Of a DNA stretch of 56,041 bases, positions 21,502 to 30,370 are shown piece after piece. The number at the start of each line of letters is the position of its first letter. Position 1 is the first letter of the stretch. Under the pieces are notes generated by a model. The model ran no database searches and was not told the DNA's origin. It saw only the letters and a program-made list of their open reading frames with translations. Origin of the DNA: Methylobacterium sp. J-078 (lineage in GTDB: Bacteria > Pseudomonadota > Alphaproteobacteria > Rhizobiales > Beijerinckiaceae). The stretch spans positions 1 to 56,041 of the forward strand of contig NZ_JAKSYI010000054.1 of NCBI RefSeq assembly GCF_022829285.1, read 5' to 3'. The position numbers and the translations under genes were made by a program.

Positions 21502-21705
21502 ATGCCCCCCGAGACGAGACCGACCCACGGCGAGATCCGCGACCGCGCCTTCCACCTTTGGGAGCGGCGCGACCGCCCGCATGGCCACGCGGACGAGTTC
21601 TGGCTCCAGGCCGAACGGGAACTCCACGGTGAGATGACCGGGCGGCCGGTGTTCCCCGACGGGGATTTCGTGAGGAGCGGGTCGGGGTCCGATTGCTGCT
21701 GCTGA
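21502..21705 (+). CDS. DUF2934 family small protein (67 aa)
   Basis: The core IRDRAFHLWERRDRPHGHAD followed by EFWLQAERELH is the DUF2934 pattern (I-R-x-R-A-x-x-L-W-E-x2-G-R-P-x-G-x-A-x-x-H/F-W-x2-A-E). The family is common in alphaproteobacteria, often in stress clusters, and has no known function. The C-terminus ends in CCC, which is unusual. Start ATG at 21502 is the only reasonable one. Confidence 0.8.
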   Translation: MPPETRPTHGEIRDRAFHLWERRDRPHGHADEFWLQAERELHGEMTGRPVFPDGDFVRSGSGSDCCC

Positions 21706-21828
21706 CCCAAGATCGCCATCACCCCGGTAAGAGGCGACACCCGGCATGACGACGACCATCACCTACCATGGGTCGTCACCGACGACGCGCATGGGCGGAG
21801 CCACCACGACGTCCGCGTTTCGGGACCG

Positions 21829-22077
21829 ATGGCACGCTACGTCGAGACGTGTTTCGTCCGTCATGCCGATGCCGTGCGCTCGTCGGAGCATGACACGCCG
21901 GGTGAGATCAGGCTGGACGTCTTCGACCCTCCGACGGGATGGCTTGGCCGGCCCGCGGTGAGGGACATCCTGCTGCGGGCGAGGCTGGAGCGCCCGTGCG
22001 CCTGGAGCGTGGCCTACGTCGATCTGCGCGGCGCCCGCGATCCGTGGGACGACGTCATCGACCTGCGACGCCTCTGA
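21829..22077 (+). CDS. Hypothetical protein (82 aa)
   Basis: A small soluble protein with mixed charge, no signal peptide or membrane segment, and the C-terminal stretch WSVAYVDLRGARDPWDDVIDLRRL. No family recognised. GGGACCG precedes the ATG. It lies in the same direction between DUF2934 and cytochrome b561 genes and is probably co-transcribed. Confidence 0.6.
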   Translation: MARYVETCFVRHADAVRSSEHDTPGEIRLDVFDPPTGWLGRPAVRDILLRARLERPCAWSVAYVDLRGARDPWDDVIDLRRL

Positions 22078-22140
22078 GCCCTCCAAGTCATGTCCGTCGC
22101 CTTCCGAGTGCGGTCGTGCCCCCAACCGAAAGGAGACGAC

Positions 22141-22695
22141 ATGCCCCCACGACCGGACGTCTACGACCGTACCACCATCACCCTGCACTGGCTGACGGCC
22201 GGACTTGTCCTCGGTCTATGGCTGGTCGGCACCTTCCTGGAGGATGTCGTGCCGAAGGGCACGCTCCGCTCGGGGATCTGGTCGGCCCACTTCGTCCTTG
22301 GCTTCGTCTTCCTCGGGGTCATCGTCACGTCGCTGGCCTGGCGGAACACCAGGGGCCGTCAGCTTCCAGTTGAAGACCCCGGCCCGTGGCACACACTTGC
22401 CAAGGCGACCCACGCCGCCCTGTACCTGCTGCTCTTCGTCATTGCCGGACTCGGCATCGCCAACGCCTTCGTACGCGGGGTGACACTCGTCGGACCGATT
22501 GCGCTGCCGCAGGTCGGCGACCCGGAATGGCGCCGGCCACTCACGCATTGGCATGGGATCGCGGCGAACATCCTGATGGCGGTCGCCCTTTTCCATGCCT
22601 CCGCGGCCTTGGTCCACCACTACCTCTGGCACGATGTGGTCCTCGCCCGGATGCTTCCCGGACGCGCTTCCGCCACCCCCATCGAGAGACCCTGA
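22141..22695 (+). CDS. Cytochrome b561-type di-haem membrane protein
   Basis: A 184-residue inner-membrane electron carrier with four predicted helices and the family's histidines: TITLHWLTAGLVLGLWLVG (helix 1), SAHFVLGFVFLGVIV (helix 2), KATHAALYLLLFVIAGLGI (helix 3) and HWHGIAANILMAVALFHASAALVHHYLW (helix 4). The conserved W-R-x-T-R type stretch is present (LAWRNTRGRQLP). Bacterial b561 proteins move electrons between quinol and acceptors such as superoxide. The start at 22141 has AAAGGAGACGAC upstream; the upstream ATG at 22090 lacks one. Confidence 0.9.
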   Translation: MPPRPDVYDRTTITLHWLTAGLVLGLWLVGTFLEDVVPKGTLRSGIWSAHFVLGFVFLGVIVTSLAWRNTRGRQLPVEDPGPWHTLAKATHAALYLLLFVIAGLGIANAFVRGVTLVGPIALPQVGDPEWRRPLTHWHGIAANILMAVALFHASAALVHHYLWHDVVLARMLPGRASATPIERP

Positions 22696-22700
22696 CGCCG

Positions 22701-23396
22701 ATGCGCCCCACCCACAGGGAAAACCACCTGATCGACCGCATCGGCTGGTTGCGCGCCGCCGTACTCGGCGCCAACGATGGGCTCGTCTCTACGGCCAGCC
22801 TGATTGTTGGCGTCGCGGCGTCCTCCGCCGCCTCCGGTGAGATACTGGTCGCCGGCACGGCCGGTCTAGTGGCCGGGGCGATGTCGATGGCGGCCGGCGA
22901 GTACGTCTCGGTCAGCTCCCAGTCCGACACCGAGCAGGCCGACCTCGCACGTGAGAAGCGCGAACTCGAAGAAGACCCGGCGGCCGAGCGGGAGGAACTC
23001 GCAGGGATCTACGTGGCGCGCGGTCTTGATCGGGACCTCGCGCTGCGGGTGGCGGACCAACTCACGGCCAAGGATGCGCTCGGCGCCCATGCCAGGGACG
23101 AGCTCGGCATCTCCGAGTTCACCACCGCTCGCCCGATCCAGGCGGCGCTGACATCAGCGGCGACCTTCTCCGCCGGGGCGGCATTACCCCTGCTCGTCGC
23201 TGCGGTCTCTCCAACCAGCCTCGTCGTCTACTCGGTCTCCTCCGCCTCGCTCGTGTTCCTGGCCGTACTCGGGGCGCTCGGGGCCAAGGTCGGCGGAGCA
23301 GCGATCCCGAGAGCGACCGCGCGGGTGGCATTCTGGGGCGTTGCGGCCATGGCGGTCACCGCCGGCATCGGCCACCTCGTCGGCAAGGCCATCTAA
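22701..23396 (+). CDS. VIT1/CCC1 family transporter
   Basis: A 231-residue membrane protein of the vacuolar iron transporter family, which moves Fe2+ or Mn2+. The signature helices are LRAAVLGANDGLVSTASLIVGVAAS and AGTAGLVAGAMSMAAGEYVSVSSQSDTEQADL, followed by a glutamate-rich cytoplasmic region (EKRELEEDPAAEREELAGIY) that binds metal in homologues, and three more helices. Starts five bases after the cytochrome b561 stop, so the two are one transcription unit. Confidence 0.92.
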   Translation: MRPTHRENHLIDRIGWLRAAVLGANDGLVSTASLIVGVAASSAASGEILVAGTAGLVAGAMSMAAGEYVSVSSQSDTEQADLAREKRELEEDPAAEREELAGIYVARGLDRDLALRVADQLTAKDALGAHARDELGISEFTTARPIQAALTSAATFSAGAALPLLVAAVSPTSLVVYSVSSASLVFLAVLGALGAKVGGAAIPRATARVAFWGVAAMAVTAGIGHLVGKAI

Positions 23397-23417
23397 GGCA
23401 CGCTCGTCGGGTACGCT

Positions 23418-23666
23418 TCACCGCGGTTGATGGTCGATGCCCAACAGGCAGGCCCCCGCTGCGATGAGACCCATGCAACTCGCCCCCAGAAGCAGCCGAC
23501 CGGCGACCATGAGGGCCAAGTCAAAAGCTCCCGCCGATGGTGGCGTCGCGCCATATCGATTGTCGTTCGCCGGAAGTCCGACGCAGGCGCCGTCATGGAT
23601 CGTCGGGACCCAGGCCCGTGTCGGCGGTTCCCGACCCTTGGCCTGCGGGTGACGGATCGCGTTCAT
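23418..23666 (-). CDS. Small membrane protein (82 aa)
   Basis: Polar N-terminus and one hydrophobic helix near the C-terminus (AFDLALMVAGRLLLGASCMGLIAAGACLLG). The start at 23666 is chosen for its AGGAG about eight bases upstream. Convergent with the VIT gene. No family recognised. Confidence 0.55.
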   Translation of the reverse strand: MNAIRHPQAKGREPPTRAWVPTIHDGACVGLPANDNRYGATPPSAGAFDLALMVAGRLLLGASCMGLIAAGACLLGIDHQPR

Positions 23667-23932
23667 GACGGCATCTCCTATCGCTTGCCATGATGGTCCA
23701 CCCATGCGACCCGCAACGCGACGGTTCCAGGCGTCGAAGGGAACTCCCCCAGGTCACCTCGTCCGGACCGGCCGACGCGTGGTGTCCATTTAAGCGATAT
23801 GGGGGCTCATTCGATAGAATCGAACCGCTCGATGAACCGAAGCCCGTCCCATGGCTTCACGGCATGGCCGTCGATCAATGCCTTCGCCTGCGCGACAAGG
23901 GGGCTGGCCTGCGTTCCGCGTCCGAAATGCAG
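23667..23932. other. Intergenic, no gene seen
   Basis: About 265 bases without a credible frame on either strand, upstream of the small membrane protein and downstream of the glycine-rich protein terminator. Confidence 0.4.
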
Positions 23933-23965
23933 AAGGGCACGCCTGCATGGCGCAGGCGTGCCCTT
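23933..23965 (-). terminator. Strong hairpin terminator for the BA14K-type gene
   Basis: GGGCACGCCTGC and GCAGGCGTGCCC form a perfect 12-base stem with a five-base loop, extended by AA/TT. It lies 20 bases after the stop of the minus-strand gene at 23985. Confidence 0.75.
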
Positions 23966-23984
23966 CAACGTCAATCAGGCCCAG

Positions 23985-24632
23985 TCACGGACAGGAATGA
24001 CGGGCGCCGTCGTAGCCCAGGTAGGTCCCTGAGCGGCGGTCATACGACTTGAAACGCTGGATGCAGTAGGCGACATCGCCGCCCTGGGGCGCAACTGCGG
24101 TTGCCCCGCCGTAATAGGTCGGCGCATATCCGCCGCCATAGTAATCATCACCGTAATAGCCGCCGCCATAGTAGTTGCTGCCGAGACCGTAGCCGATGCC
24201 GGCTCCGGCGAGGCCGAGCCCGAAGCCGAGATCCAGGCCGCCATAGCCGCGGCGATGGCCACGACCACCGTAATAACCGCTACGGTTGTTCGCCAAACCG
24301 TTCCCGTAGACGCCACGTCCGCCGTAGCCCCGGCCGCCGCCGAAGCCCGCTGCGCCGCCCAGGGCCGCACCGCGCCCCACGCCGCCAATCCCGAGCCCGC
24401 CCCGGGCCAAGCCGCCGCGCCCGCCGACACCGAAACCGCGCCCGGCCAATCCGGCGTTCCCGCCGCGGAACCCGCCGCCGGCCATGCCGCCGCGGAAGCC
24501 ACCGCCGCCGCCCCGGACCCCGCCACCACCATGGAAGCCGCCGCCGCCGCCACCCGGTCGGGCCTCAGCCGAGACCGGAAGAAGGGAGAGTAAGCCGACC
24601 AAGGCGGCCGACGCGAAGAGAATGCGCTTCAT
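23985..24632 (-). CDS. Secreted glycine/tyrosine-rich protein with C-terminal BA14K-type motif
   Basis: A 215-residue exported protein: signal peptide (MKRILFASAALVGLLSLLPVSAEA), then about 150 residues of Gly-rich sequence with arginine and later tyrosine (SNYYGGGYYGDDYYGGGY). The C-terminal motif DVAYCIQRFKSYDRRSGTYL with YDGARHSCP after it is that of the BA14K family, first described as a Brucella lectin-like immunoreactive protein and widespread in Hyphomicrobiales. Likely periplasmic or surface located. The repetitive region is coding, not a DNA repeat array. An FNR-type box lies about 200 bases upstream. Confidence 0.88.
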   Translation of the reverse strand: MKRILFASAALVGLLSLLPVSAEARPGGGGGGFHGGGGVRGGGGGFRGGMAGGGFRGGNAGLAGRGFGVGGRGGLARGGLGIGGVGRGAALGGAAGFGGGRGYGGRGVYGNGLANNRSGYYGGRGHRRGYGGLDLGFGLGLAGAGIGYGLGSNYYGGGYYGDDYYGGGYAPTYYGGATAVAPQGGDVAYCIQRFKSYDRRSGTYLGYDGARHSCP

Positions 24633-24827
24633 GAGACATGTTCCGTCGATGAGAGGGAAAGACCGGTTCGGGCATATGCCGAGAAATCGCCCGGTCCTCC
24701 CGGATGGTCCTCCGCAGGGGCAAGGTCGGATACGCGAAGGTCCGGCATGGCTTCCTCCCTCTCCCGACCGTCAGCCTCCGCGGCATCAGGACCAGGGACC
24801 ACTGACCATATCGGTCCGAGGGCCGCC

Positions 24828-24841
24828 TTGATCTGGATCAT
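24828..24841. promoter_or_regulatory. FNR-type box upstream of the BA14K-type gene
   Basis: TTGATCTGGATCAT shares its first 13 bases with the box at 4024. It is about 200 bases before the BA14K start, farther than usual, so the target is less certain. Confidence 0.5.
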
Positions 24842-25071
24842 CGCCGAATAAGCACCTTGCCGCGGCCGATGACGCGGAGGCGGAAGGCGTCCTCACAAGT
24901 CCGGCCGACCGAACGGACGCGTGCCGGGTGCATCGGGGACACCTTTCCAGGCCGTGGCGGCGCCTTTAAGGGCACCAACACCACCGCGCCCTGGAGCAGT
25001 CTGGACTGATGCGCCGCGATGGCTTCGGCAATGGGATACGTGTGCGTACGGGTAGGGCCGAGATAGGCCAT
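24838..25071 (-). CDS. Possible small basic protein (77 aa)
   Basis: The frame reads MAYLGPTRTHTYPIAEAIAA and ends in a basic strand (FRLRVIGRGKVLIRR). Composition is plausible for a protein, but there is no clear ribosome site and the stop lies in the FNR-type box, so it may be chance. Confidence 0.3.
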   Translation of the reverse strand: MAYLGPTRTHTYPIAEAIAAHQSRLLQGAVVLVPLKAPPRPGKVSPMHPARVRSVGRTCEDAFRLRVIGRGKVLIRR

Positions 25072-25351
25072 GAGCGCCTGAGGGGGTCGGGCGTCGCATC
25101 GCTTTCCAGATGGTGGCGGAAGCGCACGACTCTCTCAGTCACCGGCGCCAAGGATCGCGAGCCGATGAGGGGCAACCTAAGCCGTCTTGTATGGCAATGC
25201 ACCGAGGGCGGCTTTGACACGCGATCTAAAGCCGGCCGCCAGTGTGGAGGCGCCGTCGCAAGCGGGTACAAGTTTGTGGTCTGGCCCGAATGACCATCTG
25301 CCGGGGGTGATCATGCGGCGCTACTGTTTTGTAGCGCCCACTTTTAAGAGG
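25072..25351. other. Intergenic, no gene seen
   Basis: Weak frames only. One plus-strand frame (25009-25293) is arginine-rich without recognisable features. Confidence 0.35.
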
Positions 25352-25693
25352 TCAGGGGCGGACGACCATCGGGAATTTGGCCGCCAGGGTCTGGCAGAGT
25401 ACATCGCGATGGCGGACGGCCTGCCATCGTTCGAATTCCGCAGCCCCCGCGTAAAGCTCCTGGGCGCCATGGTTACTGCCGACGGCATCGAAGCAGGTAC
25501 GTGCCCGATCAGCGATGGTTGGGTTGTAGGCAGTGAAGCCGCAGGCCGCCGACGCCTTGCGCAGCATCCCATGCATCCTCAGGAATCCGGCGCAATCGAA
25601 GTCCGCCGCGGACGCCGGTCGAGCACCCGGAGCGAGGATCAGGAGACCCGCGAGGGTCGTGGCCCCGATGGCGGCCCGGACGCCCTTATCCAT
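25352..25693 (-). CDS. Small exported protein coupled to the RND pump gene (113 aa)
   Basis: Signal peptide at residues 1-31 (AAIGATTLAGLLILAPGARPASAA), then a mature domain with four cysteines (DFDCAGFL, ASAACGFT, ARTCFDAVG, VLCQTL) and a repeated alpha-helical pattern. This Cys arrangement would suit two disulfides in the periplasm. The ATG lies eight bases inside the end of the RND pump gene, so translation is coupled to it. It may be a periplasmic accessory of the efflux system, but no metal-binding family was recognised. Confidence 0.7.
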   Translation of the reverse strand: MDKGVRAAIGATTLAGLLILAPGARPASAADFDCAGFLRMHGMLRKASAACGFTAYNPTIADRARTCFDAVGSNHGAQELYAGAAEFERWQAVRHRDVLCQTLAAKFPMVVRP

Positions 25694-28600
25694 CTGCCCT
25701 GGCCCTCTGGTCGCCTTTCGCTTCCAGCCCGGATCGCTCGTCATCGCGTCGGCGCCACGGCAGCCGCAGATGCGCCAAGTAGGGATAGACCGCCGGCAGC
25801 ACGATGAGGGTGAGCAGGGTCGCGGTGACGAGGCCGCCGATCACTACCGTGGCCAGCGGGCGCTGCACCTCGGCGCCGGCACTTGTCGAGAGCGCCATGG
25901 GCAGGAACCCGAGTGCCGCCACCAGCGCCGTCATCAGAACGGGTCGCAGGCGCATCTCGGCGGCCCGGGTCGCCGCCTCGCGGGCATCGAGGCCGATCCG
26001 TTCGAGGTCGCGGATGTAGCTCGTCAGCACCACGCCATTCAGGATCGCAATGCCGAAGGTCGCGATGAAGCCGATGGCAGCCGAGATCGAGAACGGCAGG
26101 TCACGTAGGTACAGGGCGACGATGCCGCCGGTGGCGGCCACGGGCACGTTGAGGAAGATCAGCCCGGCGAGGCGGATGTCGCCGAACATCACCACGAGCA
26201 GGATCAGGATCGCCGCCATAGCGGCCGGGACGACCACGGAGAGCCGGCCCGTCGCCTCCTGCAGGTTCTGGAACTGCCCGCTCCATTGCAGCGAGTAGCG
26301 CGGCGGCAGGGTCACCTGCGCCTTCACCGCCGCTTGCGCATCGCTGACGAAGCTCTGGACGTCCCGGCCGCGAACGTTGGCCTGCACCGAGATCCGACGC
26401 TGGAGCTTCTCACGGCTGATCTGGGCAGGACCCGTCGCCACGTCGACGGAGGCAACCAACGACAGCGGCACCAGCGCCTTGCCGTTCCGGCCGACCGGTA
26501 GGTCGCGGATGCGCGCGATGTCGCTACGGTCGGCGGACTTCAGCCGGACCACGATGTCGGTGATGGAGTTGTCGTCGCCGTAGATCATCCCGGCGGTGCG
26601 CCCGCCGATGCTCTCGACCACGTCGAGGATATCGCTGACGTTGACGCCATAGCGGGCGGCCGCGCCCCGGTCGACCTGGATGGAGAGCGCCGGCATGCCG
26701 GCCTGCGCCTCGGCCTTCACGTCCGCCGCGCCGGAGACACCCGAGACCGTGCGGACGATGGCGTCGGCCGTGTCCTTCAGCACCTTGAGGTCGTCGCCGT
26801 ACAGGCTGATGGCGACGTCGCCACGGATGCCCTCCAGCAGGTCGTCCATCCGCATCTGGATGGGCTGCGAGAAGGCGTAGGACACCCCCGGCACCTCCGC
26901 GCGCAGGCGCTTGTCGAGGGCGGCGACGAGCCCCTCCTGGGTGGTCGCCGTCGTCCAGGTCGACGGGTCGGTCAGCGTGATGAAGCTGTCGGTGGATTCG
27001 ACCCCCATCGGGTCTGTGGGGATCTCGGCGCTGCCCGTGAGCGAGACGACCCGCTTGACCTCGGGGAAGCCCTTCAGGGTCTGCTCGATGCGGTTCATGA
27101 CCTTGAGCGAGGCATCGAGGTTGATGCCGGGCAGCTTCTCGGAGGTGATGACGATGGAGCCTTCCGAGAGCTTGGGCAGGAACTCCCCCCCGAGGCGGGT
27201 CGCGAGCCAACAGCTCCCGAGGAATAGACCGAGGGTGATCAGGAGGGTAGTCCCGGTGCGGCGCTCCGCGAGCCGGAGGACCGGGGTGTAGGCGCTCCGC
27301 GCCCAGTGAACGACGCGAGTCTCGCGCTCGCCGATCCCGGGCCCGGCGAGGACGATGGCGGCGAGCGCCGGCATCAGGGTCATGGTCAGCACCAGGGAGC
27401 CGGCCAGCGCGAGGATGACGGTGAGCGCCATCGGCCGGAACATCTTGCCCGCCACCCCTTCGAGGGCGAGGATGGGCAGATAGACCATGATGATGATGGC
27501 CACCGCGAACAGGATCGGGCGCGCCACCTCCACGGTGGCCTTGCGGATGACCTCCTCGGCCGGGCGCTCGGGATGCTCGCCGCGGGCGCGCAGGACGTTC
27601 TCGATCATCACCACCGCCCCATCGACGATGAGGCCGAAGTCGATGGCGCCGAGACTCATGAGGTTGCCCGAAAGCCCGAACAGCCGCATGCCCGCGAAGG
27701 CCATCAGCATTGATAGGGGAATCGCGGCCGCCACCACGAGCCCGGCCCGGAGGTTACCCAGCAGCAGGAGCAGCACGACAATGACGAGCACAGCCCCCTC
27801 CATGAGGTTGTGCTCGACGGTGCGGATGGTTCGCGCCACGAGGGTGCTGCGGTCGTAGTACGGGACGATCTCGACGCCCGGGGGGAGCTGCTGGCGCAGG
27901 GTCTCGATGGTCTGCTTCACGGCCACGACCACGGAGCTGGCGTTCTCGCCCTGCTGCATCATTGCGATGCCGACCACCGTCTCGCCGGCGGCGTCGTGCG
28001 TCACGGCCCCGAGACGGACCTTTGGCGCCTCGACGACCTCGCCCAGGGTCGCGACCGTCACTGGAACGCCGCCGGGGCCCGTCGTCACGACGATGTTTGC
28101 GAGATCCTTCGTGTCCTTGGCGAGCCCGAGGCCACGGATGACCTCCTGCTGGTCGTTGTGCTCGATGTAGGCGCCCCCGCGCGCGGCGTTGTTCTCGGCA
28201 AGCGACGTGTAGACCTGCGCCATCGTCACGCCGTAGCGGTGAAGGCTCTCGGCGGCGATGCGCACCTCGTAGGTCGGCATCTGGCCGCCGTAGATGTTCA
28301 CGTCGGCGATGCCCGGGGTCAGCTTAAGCTTCGGCGCGATGGTCCATTGCAGGATGCGCTTGAGCGCCATCGGCGAGTAGCCCGGGCCGCGCACCTCGAA
28401 CTGGTAGATCTCGCCCAGCCCCGTCGCCATCGGACCCATCTCGGGATCGCCGACGCCGGCCGGCATCATGGTCTTCGCCAGCGGCAGGCGCTGGAAGACT
28501 TGGGACCGCGCCTCGGTGATCGACATGGAATCGTCGAAGGTGACGTAGACGGCCGAGACCCCGTAGCGTGAGGTCGAGCGTATCCCGGAAAGTCCCGGCG

Positions 28601-28823
28601 CCCCCGCCATGGCGTTCTCGACGGGGAAGCTCACGAGGCGCTCGACCTCCAACGGACCCAGCCCCGGCGATAGGGTCAGGACCATCACCTGTTTCGGCGA
28701 GACGTCCGGGACCGCGTCGATGGACAGGCCTTCGAGGTTGACGATGCCGCCGACCGCGCCGGCGAACGCGAGGATCAGCACGAGCCAGCGACGGCGGATG
28801 AGAAGGGCGAACCAGGCGTTCAT
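25686..28823 (-). CDS. czcA: HME-family RND efflux permease, CzcA/CusA-like
   Basis: A 1045-residue inner-membrane proton-driven pump for metal cations. It starts FALLIRRRWLVLILAFAGAV (TM1), has two large periplasmic loops, and shows the TM4 motif GAIDFGLIVDGAVVMIENVLR that carries the proton-relay aspartates of the heavy-metal efflux group. The second repeat (EFLPKLSEGSIVITSEKLPG, DIRLAGLIFLNVPVAATGGI) is complete. The start at 28823 gives the family N-terminus; a longer ORF adds unrelated residues. It follows the membrane-fusion gene after seven bases. The metal (Co/Zn/Cd or Cu/Ag) is not resolved. Confidence 0.93.
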   Translation of the reverse strand: MNAWFALLIRRRWLVLILAFAGAVGGIVNLEGLSIDAVPDVSPKQVMVLTLSPGLGPLEVERLVSFPVENAMAGAPGLSGIRSTSRYGVSAVYVTFDDSMSITEARSQVFQRLPLAKTMMPAGVGDPEMGPMATGLGEIYQFEVRGPGYSPMALKRILQWTIAPKLKLTPGIADVNIYGGQMPTYEVRIAAESLHRYGVTMAQVYTSLAENNAARGGAYIEHNDQQEVIRGLGLAKDTKDLANIVVTTGPGGVPVTVATLGEVVEAPKVRLGAVTHDAAGETVVGIAMMQQGENASSVVVAVKQTIETLRQQLPPGVEIVPYYDRSTLVARTIRTVEHNLMEGAVLVIVVLLLLLGNLRAGLVVAAAIPLSMLMAFAGMRLFGLSGNLMSLGAIDFGLIVDGAVVMIENVLRARGEHPERPAEEVIRKATVEVARPILFAVAIIIMVYLPILALEGVAGKMFRPMALTVILALAGSLVLTMTLMPALAAIVLAGPGIGERETRVVHWARSAYTPVLRLAERRTGTTLLITLGLFLGSCWLATRLGGEFLPKLSEGSIVITSEKLPGINLDASLKVMNRIEQTLKGFPEVKRVVSLTGSAEIPTDPMGVESTDSFITLTDPSTWTTATTQEGLVAALDKRLRAEVPGVSYAFSQPIQMRMDDLLEGIRGDVAISLYGDDLKVLKDTADAIVRTVSGVSGAADVKAEAQAGMPALSIQVDRGAAARYGVNVSDILDVVESIGGRTAGMIYGDDNSITDIVVRLKSADRSDIARIRDLPVGRNGKALVPLSLVASVDVATGPAQISREKLQRRISVQANVRGRDVQSFVSDAQAAVKAQVTLPPRYSLQWSGQFQNLQEATGRLSVVVPAAMAAILILLVVMFGDIRLAGLIFLNVPVAATGGIVALYLRDLPFSISAAIGFIATFGIAILNGVVLTSYIRDLERIGLDAREAATRAAEMRLRPVLMTALVAALGFLPMALSTSAGAEVQRPLATVVIGGLVTATLLTLIVLPAVYPYLAHLRLPWRRRDDERSGLEAKGDQRARADG

Positions 28824-28830
28824 CGCGGCC

Positions 28831-30231
28831 TCAATCCGTCGAACCGAGCAGGGCGCGCAGCATGATGGCCTTGAGTCCAAAGCTGCCCTGTGTCGCCACC
28901 GTCTCCGCCGCCGCCACGCCGGACGTCACCTCGACCCAGTCGGTGCGCTGGACCCCGAGCTTGAGGTCCCGTTTTTCGAAACGGTCGTCACCGGTGCGCA
29001 CGAAGGCGATGGGGCCGCTCTCGGTCTGCTGGATCGCCGCGGCCGGAACCGTGACGCCCTCGCGCCCGAGATCGGCGGCGATCTCGACGGAGACGAACAT
29101 GTTGGCGCGCAAACTTCCGTCCGGGTTGGCGATCTCAATGCGGGCCGGGGCGGTGTTGGTCATCGGGTCGATGGCCGCGTTGACCGAGCGCACCCGGCCC
29201 TCGAAGCGCGGATGCGCCGTGACGGGGGCTTCGATGGTCGCCCGGTCGCCTTCCTTCACGGTGGCGATGTCGTGGCCGTAGAGGTTGGCCAGGACCTGGA
29301 TCTGCGACGGATCCGCCACGGTGAAGGCGTCGCGGTTGGTATCGACCACCTCGCCCAGGGTGATCCCCGCCATCGTCACCACGCCGTCGATGGGCGAGAC
29401 GATTGCGCTGGTGCCGGGGGCCTGCCCAGGCGCGGGGGCAAGGCGCTCGTACTGCGCCCGGTAGAGGTCGACCTGCGACTTGGCGGACAGGGTGGCGGCA
29501 TGGGCCTTGGCGAGGTCGACCTGGCGCCGGTCGACTTCGGCCTGGGCAACCCCGCCGAGCTTCACGAGGTCGCTGCCGCGCTTCAGGTTGGTCTCGGCGA
29601 CCTTCTCCGTGGCCTGCGCCTCTCCGAGGCTGGCCTGGGCAGCTGCAAGGCCGTTACGGGCGTCGAGGACGCCGGAGGCATCGAGCGTGGCCAGCGTCTG
29701 TCCAGCCTTCACCCGGTCGCCGGGCTGGACAGCGAAGCTAAGAACCCGGCCCGAGGTCCGGGGCTTCAGCCGGGTGACCCGGCGCTCGTCGAAGGCGACC
29801 ATGCCGGGCGTGCGCACGGGCAGGATGATCCGGCGCATCTCGGATTGCCCGAATGCCAGGCCAAGACGCCGTTGTCCCTCGGCATCAAGCCGCACGACGT
29901 TGTCCTCGGCCGGCTGTTCGGGAGCGGCTGCGTTCGTCGTCGTGGCCGTTTCGGTCGCGGCGGGTACCAACCCGACCGACTCCAGGATCGGCTCGATGTA
30001 CGGCCTTGCGGCATCCCGATACCACCAACCGGCCAGCCCGAGCGCGACCAAGCCGATGACCACGGCCCAGATCGAACGACGCTTGATCTTCGAGGACGCT
30101 GAACTGGAATTTTGCGCCGTGCCCGATGGCACCGCATTCAGGCGCTCGCGCGCCTCTTCGCGGCCGGCCATCCCTGCCTCACCGTTCGTGGGCACGCCTG
30201 TCTCCGCCTCCAGCAGCACGATGTCGTCCAT
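28831..30231 (-). CDS. czcB: RND membrane fusion protein, CzcB/CusB-like
   Basis: A 466-residue periplasmic adaptor anchored by one helix at about residues 53-72 (SIWAVVIGLVALGLAGWWY). It has the lipoyl half-motifs (GRVLSFAVQPGDRVKAGQTLATLDA and SPIDGVVTMAGITLGEVVD), an alpha-helical hairpin of about 90 residues between them, and beta-barrel and membrane-proximal domains (ALITVPAAAIQQTESG-type). A second ATG at residue 21 is possible. It is the first gene of the efflux operon and is divergent from the two-component system at 30371. No outer-membrane CzcC-type gene accompanies it. Confidence 0.92.
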   Translation of the reverse strand: MDDIVLLEAETGVPTNGEAGMAGREEARERLNAVPSGTAQNSSSASSKIKRRSIWAVVIGLVALGLAGWWYRDAARPYIEPILESVGLVPAATETATTTNAAAPEQPAEDNVVRLDAEGQRRLGLAFGQSEMRRIILPVRTPGMVAFDERRVTRLKPRTSGRVLSFAVQPGDRVKAGQTLATLDASGVLDARNGLAAAQASLGEAQATEKVAETNLKRGSDLVKLGGVAQAEVDRRQVDLAKAHAATLSAKSQVDLYRAQYERLAPAPGQAPGTSAIVSPIDGVVTMAGITLGEVVDTNRDAFTVADPSQIQVLANLYGHDIATVKEGDRATIEAPVTAHPRFEGRVRSVNAAIDPMTNTAPARIEIANPDGSLRANMFVSVEIAADLGREGVTVPAAAIQQTESGPIAFVRTGDDRFEKRDLKLGVQRTDWVEVTSGVAAAETVATQGSFGLKAIMLRALLGSTD

Positions 30232-30370
30232 TGGTTATATTAGAGCCGTTCTAAGACATAAGCCGGGTGATGACCGGTGCCATTAAATTCGCGTTCACAC
30301 TCGTGGTCGTGGGACCGGCTCCGAACCACATCACGAACGGGACAGGGGCGAGGGCCCGAGAGAGGACCGG

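Noticed and set aside
24130..24600. Repetitive GC-rich tract that might be a repeat array or CRISPR
   Set aside because: It encodes the glycine/tyrosine-rich part of the secreted protein; no regular repeat-spacer structure.
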